DNA of 17,053 nucleotides, from positions 1 through 17,053 of the forward strand of contig WRBX01000003.1 of the NCBI GenBank assembly GCA_009784335.1. The letters are read 5' to 3'. A program made the position numbers and the translations under genes. The notes under the pieces were generated by a model, which ran no database searches, had not been told where the DNA came from, and was given only the letters and a program-made list of their open reading frames with translations. Origin of the DNA: Oscillospiraceae bacterium (GTDB lineage: Bacteria; Bacillota_A; Clostridia; Monoglobales; WRBX01). Shown piece by piece: positions 1-5,073 of this stretch; position 1 is the stretch's first letter; each line of letters opens with the position of its first letter.

Positions 1-441
1 ATCAAAACTCACGCCGGCCGCAATATCAAGCACCCTATCTCGCCCGCATTGCTTGGCGCTCTCCAACGCAATTTTCCGCCACCTCGTAAGTTTCTTATCA
101 TCCGGCAAGCTCGCCACGCAAAACTCGCTCTCAAACGGCACAATCCGATTAACTCCAAGCTCCGAGCACATCGCAATTATCGTTTCCATCTTAGCCTGCT
201 TGGGCACGCCCTGGAAAATTGTTATGTGAGTTTTATTCTCGGCCTCACATTTTTTCTTGCTCACAACTTCAAGCTGACAACTGACAGCTGACAGCTGACA
301 GATATAATCAAATTCCCCATCACACGCGATAACCTCATCCCCAGCCCTCGCACGAAGAACTTTCGTCAAATGATGCCAATCATCATTGGAGATGTTTATT
401 AACTCGCCTTGAATATTTTTTTGTTCAACAAAAATCTTCAT
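1..441 (-). CDS. rsmE: 16S rRNA (uracil-1498-N3)-methyltransferase RsmE, N-terminal 147 residues
   Basis: The ATG at 441-439 opens a frame that runs off the left edge, so the SAM-binding C-terminal knot is missing from view. RsmE methylates U1498 of 16S rRNA in the assembled 30S subunit. Visible family signatures are DDWHHLTKVLRARAGDEV (residues 20-37, PUA-like N-terminal domain), the strand QGVPKQAKMETIIAMCSELGV, and ITIFQG before it, followed by RIVPFESEFCV and KLTRWRKIALESAKQCGRDR. A GAGGTC ribosome site lies just upstream. Residues about 47-57 are encoded by a tandem heptamer repeat and look like an insertion in a loop after DGEFDY. The gene is the last one visible of the minus-strand block and its start is 15 nt from an intergenic inverted repeat. 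Family call is secure from the motifs; the length cannot be judged. Confidence 0.92.
   Translation of the reverse strand, partial: MKIFVEQKNIQGELINISNDDWHHLTKVLRARAGDEVIACDGEFDYICQLSAVSCQLEVVSKKKCEAENKTHITIFQGVPKQAKMETIIAMCSELGVNRIVPFESEFCVASLPDDKKLTRWRKIALESAKQCGRDRVLDIAAGVSFD
272..301. repeat. Tandem heptamer repeat (CTGACAR, four units) inside rsmE
   Basis: The plus strand reads a 7-nt word CTGACA(G/A) four times in a row. On the coding (minus) strand it is CTGTCAG-like and encodes ICQLSAVSCQL, an odd, cysteine-containing stretch in a variable loop of RsmE. The unit length matches the heptamers of the intergenic repeats in this block. Confidence 0.85.
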
Positions 442-455
442 AAAGACCTCTAAAC

Positions 456-556
456 CTTAATGAAGAATGAATAATTAATGATGAATAATGAATAATATTG
501 TTGCCTCTTTGCCGGATTATTCATTATTAATTCTTCATCATTCATTATTCATTAAG
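456..556. repeat. Inverted repeat A1, GAATAAT heptamer arms, between DUF4330a and rsmE
   Basis: Two 41-nt arms (456-496 and 516-556) face each other around a 19-nt loop and match at about 35 of 41 positions. Each arm is a chain of degenerate 7-nt units such as GAATAAT (or ATTATTC). The right arm is identical base for base to the right arms at 2237-2277 and 3458-3498. No U-run follows in either direction, so it does not look like a normal intrinsic terminator. It ends 18 nt before the stop codon of the neighbouring DUF4330 gene. Confidence 0.9.
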
Positions 557-574
557 CTTTTTGCTTTTAAAAAC

Positions 575-1051
575 TCACTCCCACACTTTTCCCACATGCC
601 CCTCAAAATACACAAACTTACTCTTCAAAATAACCTTGCACCCCGCACCCAAATTCGATAGTTGCGGCGTGAAATACCCCACATCATTAACCTGCCCGTC
701 GATTTCAAAGAAAAGCGTCACATCATATCGCTCGGGAATCTCAGCCCAAACCCAGCTGCCATCCGCCATCTCAATCTCTTTTTGCGCCGGCCGCGCCTCA
801 TAAGAAAGCAGTGTGCCCATAAAATCACTGCGCGCCTTATCGCTCATATTAAACTGCTTGCCGACTGATTTCTCAATGCCATCCACGCCCATCTGGCGCA
901 GCTTTTGAGTTTCGACAGTATAATAAAATCTCGACGACTTCGCCGTGGCATTCTCAACCTGCCCCGTCATGCGCCAGAAAATCCCAAGACCAACGATTAT
1001 GACGGCAAGAATTATCAGTATATCTACCCAATTTGGTTTTCTTAATTTCAT
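575..1051 (-). CDS. DUF4330 family membrane-anchored protein (copy a)
   Basis: The chosen ATG at 1051-1049 has GGAGG just upstream; an ATG 15 nt further out would place the ribosome site inside the gene. The 158-residue product starts KLRKPNWVDILIILAVIIVGLGIFW, a single N-terminal membrane anchor (about residues 8-26), followed by an extracytoplasmic mixed alpha/beta region. The NWVDILIIL opening and overall size resemble DUF4330, a family of unknown function common in Clostridia. It is a paralogue of the next gene (1137-1607), with the same SD context and the same anchor pattern, so the pair probably arose by tandem duplication followed by strong divergence. Function is unknown. Position in a run of translation genes says little about its role. 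Confidence 0.8.
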   Translation of the reverse strand: MKLRKPNWVDILIILAVIIVGLGIFWRMTGQVENATAKSSRFYYTVETQKLRQMGVDGIEKSVGKQFNMSDKARSDFMGTLLSYEARPAQKEIEMADGSWVWAEIPERYDVTLFFEIDGQVNDVGYFTPQLSNLGAGCKVILKSKFVYFEGHVGKVWE

Positions 1052-1069
1052 TTTTTTCCTCCACATATT

Positions 1070-1139
1070 AGCATTTAGGATTTAGCATATAGCATTTAGT
1101 CAAGATTACTAACCCCTAAATGCCAGATGCTAAATGCTA
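1070..1139. repeat. Inverted repeat C, AGCATTT heptamer arms, between the two DUF4330 genes
   Basis: Left arm 1070-1099 is built from AGCATTT-type 7-nt units; right arm 1116-1139 is CTAAATG/CCAGATG, its complement. The loop is 16 nt. The stop codon TAG of the upstream DUF4330b gene (1139-1137) is formed by the end of the right arm. Confidence 0.85.
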
Positions 1140-1607
1140 CTCAACAACGCCTACTTCAATAACATACCCCTCAGAATTAACTCCCCTACCAGAAACTATA
1201 GTCCCCAGCCCTGTCATCACTTGTTCTTGAGTTGCCGAAAACGCATTATCGCTTTCGAACCCATCGAATTCAATCCGCACTCGTGCGCACCATTGCCCGT
1301 CCACTTCTTCTGTGTGCCACACGCCGGCTCGAGTATCAGCAACCTCTTTTTCAAAAGGAACAACCTCACTGGCCACAATCACTCCGCGGTCAACCTTGCG
1401 CGTGCCGAAAACCACATGAGTTCCAACCGCCCATTGCTCAGCCATTCCCTTGGTGTTTTTCTCAGTTTCAAACACAAAATACAGCTTCTTGGTTTCCGCA
1501 CCTGCCCCGCCCGACTTCCGCGAATTAAGGTAATTATATCCCACTAGCCCCACGCATAGTACTAGCAAAATAATTACAATATCCACCCAGTCAAATTTTA
1601 ACTTCAT
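1137..1607 (-). CDS. DUF4330 family membrane-anchored protein (copy b)
   Basis: ATG at 1607-1605 is preceded by GGAGG at a normal spacing; the in-frame ATG at 1619 overlaps the ribosome site and is unlikely to be used. The 156-residue protein begins KLKFDWVDIVIILLVLCVGLVGYNYL, one N-terminal membrane segment, then SRKSGGAGAE, a short flexible linker, and a soluble domain starting KLYFVFETEKNT. The FDWVDIVIIL opening matches DUF4330. It shares layout with copy a: DW(V)DI, membrane helix, then a YF(Y/V)xVET-like strand (FYYTVETQK in copy a, LYFVFETEK here). Its last codon is GAG followed by TAG from repeat C. No enzymatic motif is visible; an envelope role is likely from the topology only. Confidence 0.8.
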   Translation of the reverse strand: MKLKFDWVDIVIILLVLCVGLVGYNYLNSRKSGGAGAETKKLYFVFETEKNTKGMAEQWAVGTHVVFGTRKVDRGVIVASEVVPFEKEVADTRAGVWHTEEVDGQWCARVRIEFDGFESDNAFSATQEQVMTGLGTIVSGRGVNSEGYVIEVGVVE

Positions 1608-1626
1608 ATTTTCCTCCATTTTTTTC

Positions 1627-1686
1627 AGTGACTAGTGGCTAGTGATTAGTTTTTTTCTAGTCACTAGCCACTAATCACTAACCACT
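1627..1686. repeat. Inverted repeat B1, AGTGRYT heptamer arms, between ispF-like and DUF4330b genes
   Basis: Left arm 1627-1649 consists of AGTGACT-type units and right arm 1657-1686 of CTAGTCA-type units, so the transcript can fold into a 23-bp stem with two mismatches and a 7-nt T-rich loop. The TAG stop of the upstream ispF-like gene (1680-1678) lies in the right arm, as do its codons for the final residues. A second repeat of the same type is at 4543-4613. Confidence 0.88.
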
Positions 1687-2178
1687 CATAACTCCCGGAT
1701 TATTCCGCGCCAGCACCTCTCGATTTCGCTTGGTCAAGAGATTCTGGTCGCACACACATACCGCAATGCACTCAACCTCATCGCAAATCATCGTTTTAAT
1801 ATTAACTCTATTGGTCTCCAAAATTATCGAAATCTTAGTGCGAATCTCAGTTACATAATCCGAAATATCAATAGGCAAACGAAGGTTAATATCAACATTG
1901 CCTACCCGATATCCGGCATTTGCAATGCGGACAAAAGTGGCGGTCAACAACTCAAAAGACTGCGTATTGCGAAACTCCGGCTCATTCTCGGGAAACATAT
2001 CATTGATTCCGCCCATATTGGCAAGCCCCAGCAGCGCATCACACAGCGCAACCGAAATAATATCACTATCGCGCGCGGCAACAACGCCATACTCACTCGA
2101 AAGCTCCACGCCGCCAAGCAGCAAATTTCGCCCGCTGGCTACGCTCCCGATAGATTTGCCGATACCTACTCTATACAT
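1678..2178 (-). CDS. IspF-fold protein lacking the MECDP synthase metal and active-site residues (probable pseudoenzyme)
   Basis: ATG at 2178 has GAGGTGA upstream; the GTG at 2187 would bury that site. The 166-residue product aligns along its whole length with 2-C-methyl-D-erythritol 2,4-cyclodiphosphate synthase: YRVGIGKS, NLLLGGVEL, CDALLGL, FPENEPEF, GYRVGNVDINL, VNIKT. Judged against E. coli IspF, Asp8 and His10 of the GxDxH motif are Ser and Gly, His34 is Ala, Ser35 is Arg, His42 is Val, and the GDIG aspartate (Asp56) is Gly. The NVKATTTE loop reads NIKTMICDE and the FTGRGEGI region is gone. Thus the three zinc ligands and most substrate contacts are lost while the fold residues and an intact frame with a good ribosome site remain. 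Catalysis of the MEP-pathway cyclisation is not expected. A binding, structural or new catalytic role is open. Confidence 0.75.
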   Translation of the reverse strand: MYRVGIGKSIGSVASGRNLLLGGVELSSEYGVVAARDSDIISVALCDALLGLANMGGINDMFPENEPEFRNTQSFELLTATFVRIANAGYRVGNVDINLRLPIDISDYVTEIRTKISIILETNRVNIKTMICDEVECIAVCVCDQNLLTKRNREVLARNNPGVMSG

Positions 2179-2195
2179 TTTTCTCACCTCAAAAC

Positions 2196-2277
2196 CCTAA
2201 TGAATAATGAAAAATTAATGATGAATAGTGAATAATATTATTCATTATTAATTCTTCATCATTCATTATTCATTAAG
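2196..2277. repeat. Inverted repeat A2, GAATAAT heptamer arms, between truB-ribF and ispF-like genes
   Basis: Arms 2196-2236 and 2237-2277 abut with no separate loop. The right arm is identical to those of A1 and A3 over 41 nt, whereas the left arm differs from theirs at a few positions. The TGA stop of truB-ribF (2261-2259) lies inside the right arm, and the last five residues (LMNNE) are read from it. The left arm ends within about 20 nt of the next gene's ribosome site. Confidence 0.9.
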
Positions 2278-3389
2278 TTCTTCAATGCTGTCGATGAAAT
2301 CACCGCGCCTCGTTCATCCACCACCGGCTCCAAAATCCTAAGCTCTATACCTTTTTTATCGCATAATTCTTTGAGAGTGTCAACATTTCCTCGTTGCTTT
2401 CTGCCAAAACTAAAATTAAAACCCACCGCAACCGCTTTGGCATTCAGCCGACGCACAATATATTCCTCAAAAAAATCCTCGGGCGATAAATCACGAACGC
2501 TCTTCAGCGGCACAGATATCACCATATCCGCTCCTGCCTGCCTTAGCTTATCTGCCTTCTCCTCGGCGCTCGTGAGTTCCGCTCCGCTTCCATCATCCGG
2601 TTCAACAACAAGCGCCGCCACTTTGCGCCCTTCTTTTTTCGCTAATTCTACCAACTTCTTATGCCCTTCATGCACTCCATCAAAAGTTCCTATACATACC
2701 GATACATTCACAAACTCAAAATCGCTCCTAACTCCTAATTCCTCACTTCTAATTTGCCGGCACTCACTAACATCAAATGATCCTACTTTCGTCCTCACAA
2801 GTTCAGCCAAAACCGCACCGCACCCCAATGCCGCGCCTATATCGTGGCAAAGCGTGCGAATATATGTTCCTTTTGAGCAATCAACCAAAATTTCTACATC
2901 CGGCAAATCCATGCCCAAAATCTTAATATCATAAATCGTTATCTCTCTTGGCCGGCGTTCTACTTCAATCCCCTTCCGCGCCAAGTCGTAGAGCTTTATG
3001 CCATCCTTTTTAATCGCCGAATACATCGGCGGCACTTGCTGAATCACCCCTATAAATTCAGAAATTTTGCTTCGCAAAATTTCTTCATTCACTTCAAACT
3101 TCTCACTTCTAACTTCTAACTTCCCCGTCACATCTTGAGTATCAGAAACTATCCCAAGCCTCATCGTTGCTCTATATTGCTTCCTCTCATTGCCAATAAA
3201 ATCTACAAATTTTGTCGCTCTGCCAACGCAAATGGGCAACACACCCGTCGCCAAAGGGTCAAGCGTTCCGGCATGCCCCACTTTAATTTTCCTATCACCG
3301 CTGACCTCGCGCGCCCAACGGCGCACGATATTTACTGCATCATGTGAAGTCCAATCTTTAGGCTTATCGATTAGAATAATTCCGTTCAT
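2259..3389 (-). CDS. truB-ribF: Fused tRNA pseudouridine-55 synthase TruB and FMN adenylyltransferase (RibF N-domain)
   Basis: ATG at 3389 follows an AGGGG ribosome site. Residues 1-212 are TruB, which makes pseudouridine 55 in the tRNA T-loop: [29 protein letters not shown] with the catalytic Asp44, [13 protein letters not shown] (118-130) and [14 protein letters not shown] (172-185). Residues 228-371 are the RibF nucleotidyltransferase domain, which adenylates FMN to [13 protein letters not shown] (234-243), [33 protein letters not shown] and ISST. The frame ends seven residues after ISST, so the riboflavin kinase domain of normal RibF (about 300 residues) is absent, as is the usual TruB C-terminal extension. 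The PHP motif expected before LTSAEEK reads EPDDGSGA. The linker (213-222) and an insert (89-100) are heptamer repeats. In many Bacillota truB and ribF are adjacent, so a fusion of neighbours is a simple origin. Confidence 0.9.
   Translation of the reverse strand: MNGIILIDKPKDWTSHDAVNIVRRWAREVSGDRKIKVGHAGTLDPLATGVLPICVGRATKFVDFIGNERKQYRATMRLGIVSDTQDVTGKLEVRSEKFEVNEEILRSKISEFIGVIQQVPPMYSAIKKDGIKLYDLARKGIEVERRPREITIYDIKILGMDLPDVEILVDCSKGTYIRTLCHDIGAALGCGAVLAELVRTKVGSFDVSECRQIRSEELGVRSDFEFVNVSVCIGTFDGVHEGHKKLVELAKKEGRKVAALVVEPDDGSGAELTSAEEKADKLRQAGADMVISVPLKSVRDLSPEDFFEEYIVRRLNAKAVAVGFNFSFGRKQRGNVDTLKELCDKKGIELRILEPVVDERGAVISSTALKNLMNNE
2725..2752. repeat. Tandem heptamer repeat forming the TruB-RibF linker
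   Basis: Four 7-nt units of CTCCTAA/CTTCTAA type on the plus strand encode (minus strand) [10 protein letters not shown], residues 213-222 of the fusion, exactly between the last TruB block ([12 protein letters not shown]) and the first RibF strand ([12 protein letters not shown]). Confidence 0.85.
3091..3125. repeat. Tandem heptamer repeat inside the truB catalytic domain
   Basis: Five consecutive 7-nt units with consensus ACTTCTA on the plus strand. They encode [12 protein letters not shown] (residues 89-100), just after the conserved SDTQDVTG segment of TruB, a place where family members vary in length. The word is the same as in the linker repeat at 2725-2752 (EVRSEKFEV and RSEELGVRS are related readings). 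Confidence 0.85.
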
Positions 3390-3397
3390 TTTAAACC

Positions 3398-3498
3398 CCT
3401 AATGAAGAATGAATAATTAATGATGAATAATGAATAATACTATCCCTCAACCGAAATATTATTCATTATTAATTCTTCATCATTCATTATTCATTAAG
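3398..3498. repeat. Inverted repeat A3, GAATAAT heptamer arms, between nrnA and truB-ribF
   Basis: Arms 3398-3438 and 3458-3498 surround a 19-nt loop. The right arm is identical to those of A1 and A2. The TGA stop of nrnA (3482-3480) is at the same position within the arm as the stop of truB-ribF is in A2, giving both proteins the same LMNNE end. The left arm runs to the AGGGG ribosome site of truB. Confidence 0.9.
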
Positions 3499-4526
3499 CC
3501 TTTATCAATCTGTTCTATAAATTCAGCTGTAACTTCCGCAACTTCCTCTACCGCCCGTTCCATATCCCCATATGCTACCTCTCCTCCGGCCGCACGAAGA
3601 TGCCCTCCGCCGTCGAAGCGCTTGCAAAGCTCGGCAACACTATATTTATCACTGTTCGACCGCATCGAAATTTTTATATAAGGCGTGCCGTCGTCGCTCA
3701 AACGCTCGCGCAAGAATATACCTATCTTCACACCGATAATATTGCGGGCATAATTAACCAAGCCTTCGGTTTCTTCATCTTGTGCACCGTGCTGCTCCAA
3801 AACTTTCTGCGATGCACACAAAATCGCAATCTCATCATTATGAAAAGTCCTCAGGCATGATAAAACCTCGCCCAAAACTTTTATATATTTTAGAGATGTA
3901 TTGAGAAAAAGGGTGGTGTTAATTTCACCATGATTTGCCCCGCGTCGTATCAATTCAGCACCGATATCCATGCTCTGCGGCGTGGTGTTAGTCTGCCGAA
4001 ATCCGCCTGTGTCGCTTGAAATACCTAAGTAAAGATTATGTGCAATATCAGCTGTAATTTCTATGCCGCAATCTACCAAAAATTTATAAACTATCTCAGC
4101 ACACGCTCCGGTCGGCTCCTCCAAAATATTCACGCCGGCATAATGCGTGAAACTCTGATGATGGTCAAAAGCAATCGTCGCCTCGCCCATGCTTTGAAAA
4201 AACTCCGCGCGCTTTCCCAGCCTGCCATAATCCGCGCTATCAACCGAAATCGCTAAATCAAAACGCATCTTTGTTGGATGACAGGCGTAGGGGGCGCCGT
4301 CCTCGGGCGCCCCGTCGCACCCACAAAGTCCTCTTATTACTGAAAGTAGCTTATGCGTATCGCCATCTTCCATCCAAACGCACGCCTTCTTGCCCATGTT
4401 TTTCAAGGCAACCTTCAACCCAAAAGCTGACCCAATCGCATCGCCATCAGCATCCTTGTGAGGCAGAATCGCAATGCGATTTGCCTGATTTATTTTCTCC
4501 CATGCCTTTTCGTAGTTTGTATCCAA
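3480..4526 (-). CDS. nrnA: DHH/DHHA1 phosphoesterase, NrnA-type oligoribonuclease / pAp phosphatase
   Basis: The frame starts with TTG at 4526-4524, six bases after GGAG; no ATG fits. The 348-residue product has the DHH family motifs in order: HKDADGDAIGS (residues 23-33), SVDSAD (94-99), FDHHQSFTHY (the DHH motif), then the DHHA1 domain with FDGGGHLRAAGG near the end. NrnA degrades 2-5 nt RNAs and dephosphorylates 3'-phosphoadenosine 5'-phosphate, acting in the cytoplasm with metal ions. It is longer than the usual 310-320 residues partly because of residues 67-86 (CGCDGAPEDGAPYACHPTK), encoded by a GC-rich hairpin sequence shared with rho, and because the last five residues come from repeat A3. 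Between rbfA and truB is its usual place in Bacillota. Confidence 0.92.
   Translation of the reverse strand: MDTNYEKAWEKINQANRIAILPHKDADGDAIGSAFGLKVALKNMGKKACVWMEDGDTHKLLSVIRGLCGCDGAPEDGAPYACHPTKMRFDLAISVDSADYGRLGKRAEFFQSMGEATIAFDHHQSFTHYAGVNILEEPTGACAEIVYKFLVDCGIEITADIAHNLYLGISSDTGGFRQTNTTPQSMDIGAELIRRGANHGEINTTLFLNTSLKYIKVLGEVLSCLRTFHNDEIAILCASQKVLEQHGAQDEETEGLVNYARNIIGVKIGIFLRERLSDDGTPYIKISMRSNSDKYSVAELCKRFDGGGHLRAAGGEVAYGDMERAVEEVAEVTAEFIEQIDKGLMNNE
4285..4313. repeat. GC-rich palindrome inserted in nrnA
   Basis: The 12-mer GCGTAGGGGGCG (4285-4296) opens a hairpin with stem GGGGCGCC (4291-4298) against GGCGCCCC (4306-4313). The same 12-mer opens a hairpin of similar design in rho (6971). 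The segment is much richer in G+C than the rest of the gene, and encodes nrnA residues about 72-81. Confidence 0.75.
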
Positions 4527-4542
4527 TTTCTACTCCGTTTCA

Positions 4543-4613
4543 AGTGTTTAGTGTCTAGTGACTAGTGGCTAGAAAAATCTAGTCACTAACCACTAGCCAC
4601 TAATCACTAGCTA
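4543..4613. repeat. Inverted repeat B2, AGTGRYT heptamer arms, between rbfA and nrnA
   Basis: Left arm 4543-4572 is AGTGTTT/AGTGACT-type units; right arm 4579-4613 is five CTARYCA-type units; the spacer is AAAAAT. The TAG stop of rbfA (4609-4607) falls in the last unit of the right arm. It belongs with repeat B1. Confidence 0.88.
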
Positions 4614-4948
4614 TTCTTAATCTCATTAAGAATAGCATCAATCCTTGCCCCCTGATCCATGCTTTCATCCAGCTCAAACAAAAGTTCCGGCAAAGTGTGA
4701 AGCTCCATCTTCTCGCCAAGCTCATGGCGAATATGCCCGCTGGAAGTCCCCAACACATCCATCGCCTCTTTCTTCGTTTTCTCATCCCCTAAAACGCTCA
4801 CAAAAATCTTAGCCTGCTTAAGATCATTGGTGGCCTCCACGCCCGTCACGCTAATCATCTTGCCCAGCCGCGGATCCTTAACCTCTCTCAAAATTTCCGC
4901 CAAAACACGCCTGATTTCCCCGTTGATCTTCTCTTGCCTGTGTTGCAT
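4607..4948 (-). CDS. rbfA: Ribosome-binding factor A
   Basis: RbfA binds the 30S subunit late in its maturation and helps 16S rRNA 5'-end processing and cold growth. The 113-residue protein has the single KH-like fold of the family: RQEKINGEIRRVLAEIL at the N-terminus, EVKDPRLGKMISVTGVEATNDLKQAKIFVSVLGDE, then IRHELGEKMELHTLPELLFELDESMDQGARIDAILNEI. The ATG follows AAGGAG at a slightly long spacing. It is the first gene of the minus-strand block and has its own promoter. The nusA-infB genes that normally precede rbfA are not here; a divergent DUF5711 operon occupies that side. Confidence 0.95.
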   Translation of the reverse strand: MQHRQEKINGEIRRVLAEILREVKDPRLGKMISVTGVEATNDLKQAKIFVSVLGDEKTKKEAMDVLGTSSGHIRHELGEKMELHTLPELLFELDESMDQGARIDAILNEIKNS

Positions 4949-4973
4949 TTAAATCACTCTCCTTGTAATTAGT

Positions 4974-5002
4974 ATATTAAAAAAGCTATAGCTCAAAGTC
5001 AA
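4974..5002 (-). promoter_or_regulatory. Probable promoter of the rbfA operon
   Basis: On the minus strand TTGACT (5002-4997) and TAATAT (4979-4974) are 17 bp apart, 26 nt before the rbfA ATG. An alternative -10, TATACT, overlaps with a longer spacer. It would drive all seven minus-strand genes down to rsmE. Confidence 0.6.
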
Positions 5003-5039
5003 GGTTATCAAAAATTGGTAATCGAAAAACAGAAAAAAG

Positions 5040-5067
5040 TTGCAATAAAATTTCACTATGCTAATAT
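5040..5067 (+). promoter_or_regulatory. Probable promoter of the DUF5711-cvpA-rho operon
   Basis: TTGCAA (5040-5045), 16-bp spacer, TAATAT (5062-5067). The -10 ends six bases before the ATG at 5074 and no ribosome site is visible, so transcription would start at or next to the start codon. Confidence 0.5.
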
Positions 5068-5073
5068 TCTAAC

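Noticed and set aside
1134..1547. 137-codon plus-strand frame opposite DUF4330b
   Set aside because: It is the antisense of a well supported gene with its own ribosome site, and has no signals of its own.
456..4613. Heptamer inverted repeats as a CRISPR array or as ordinary terminators
   Set aside because: There are no regular spacers and no cas genes, and the stems are A/T-rich, long and not followed by T-runs.
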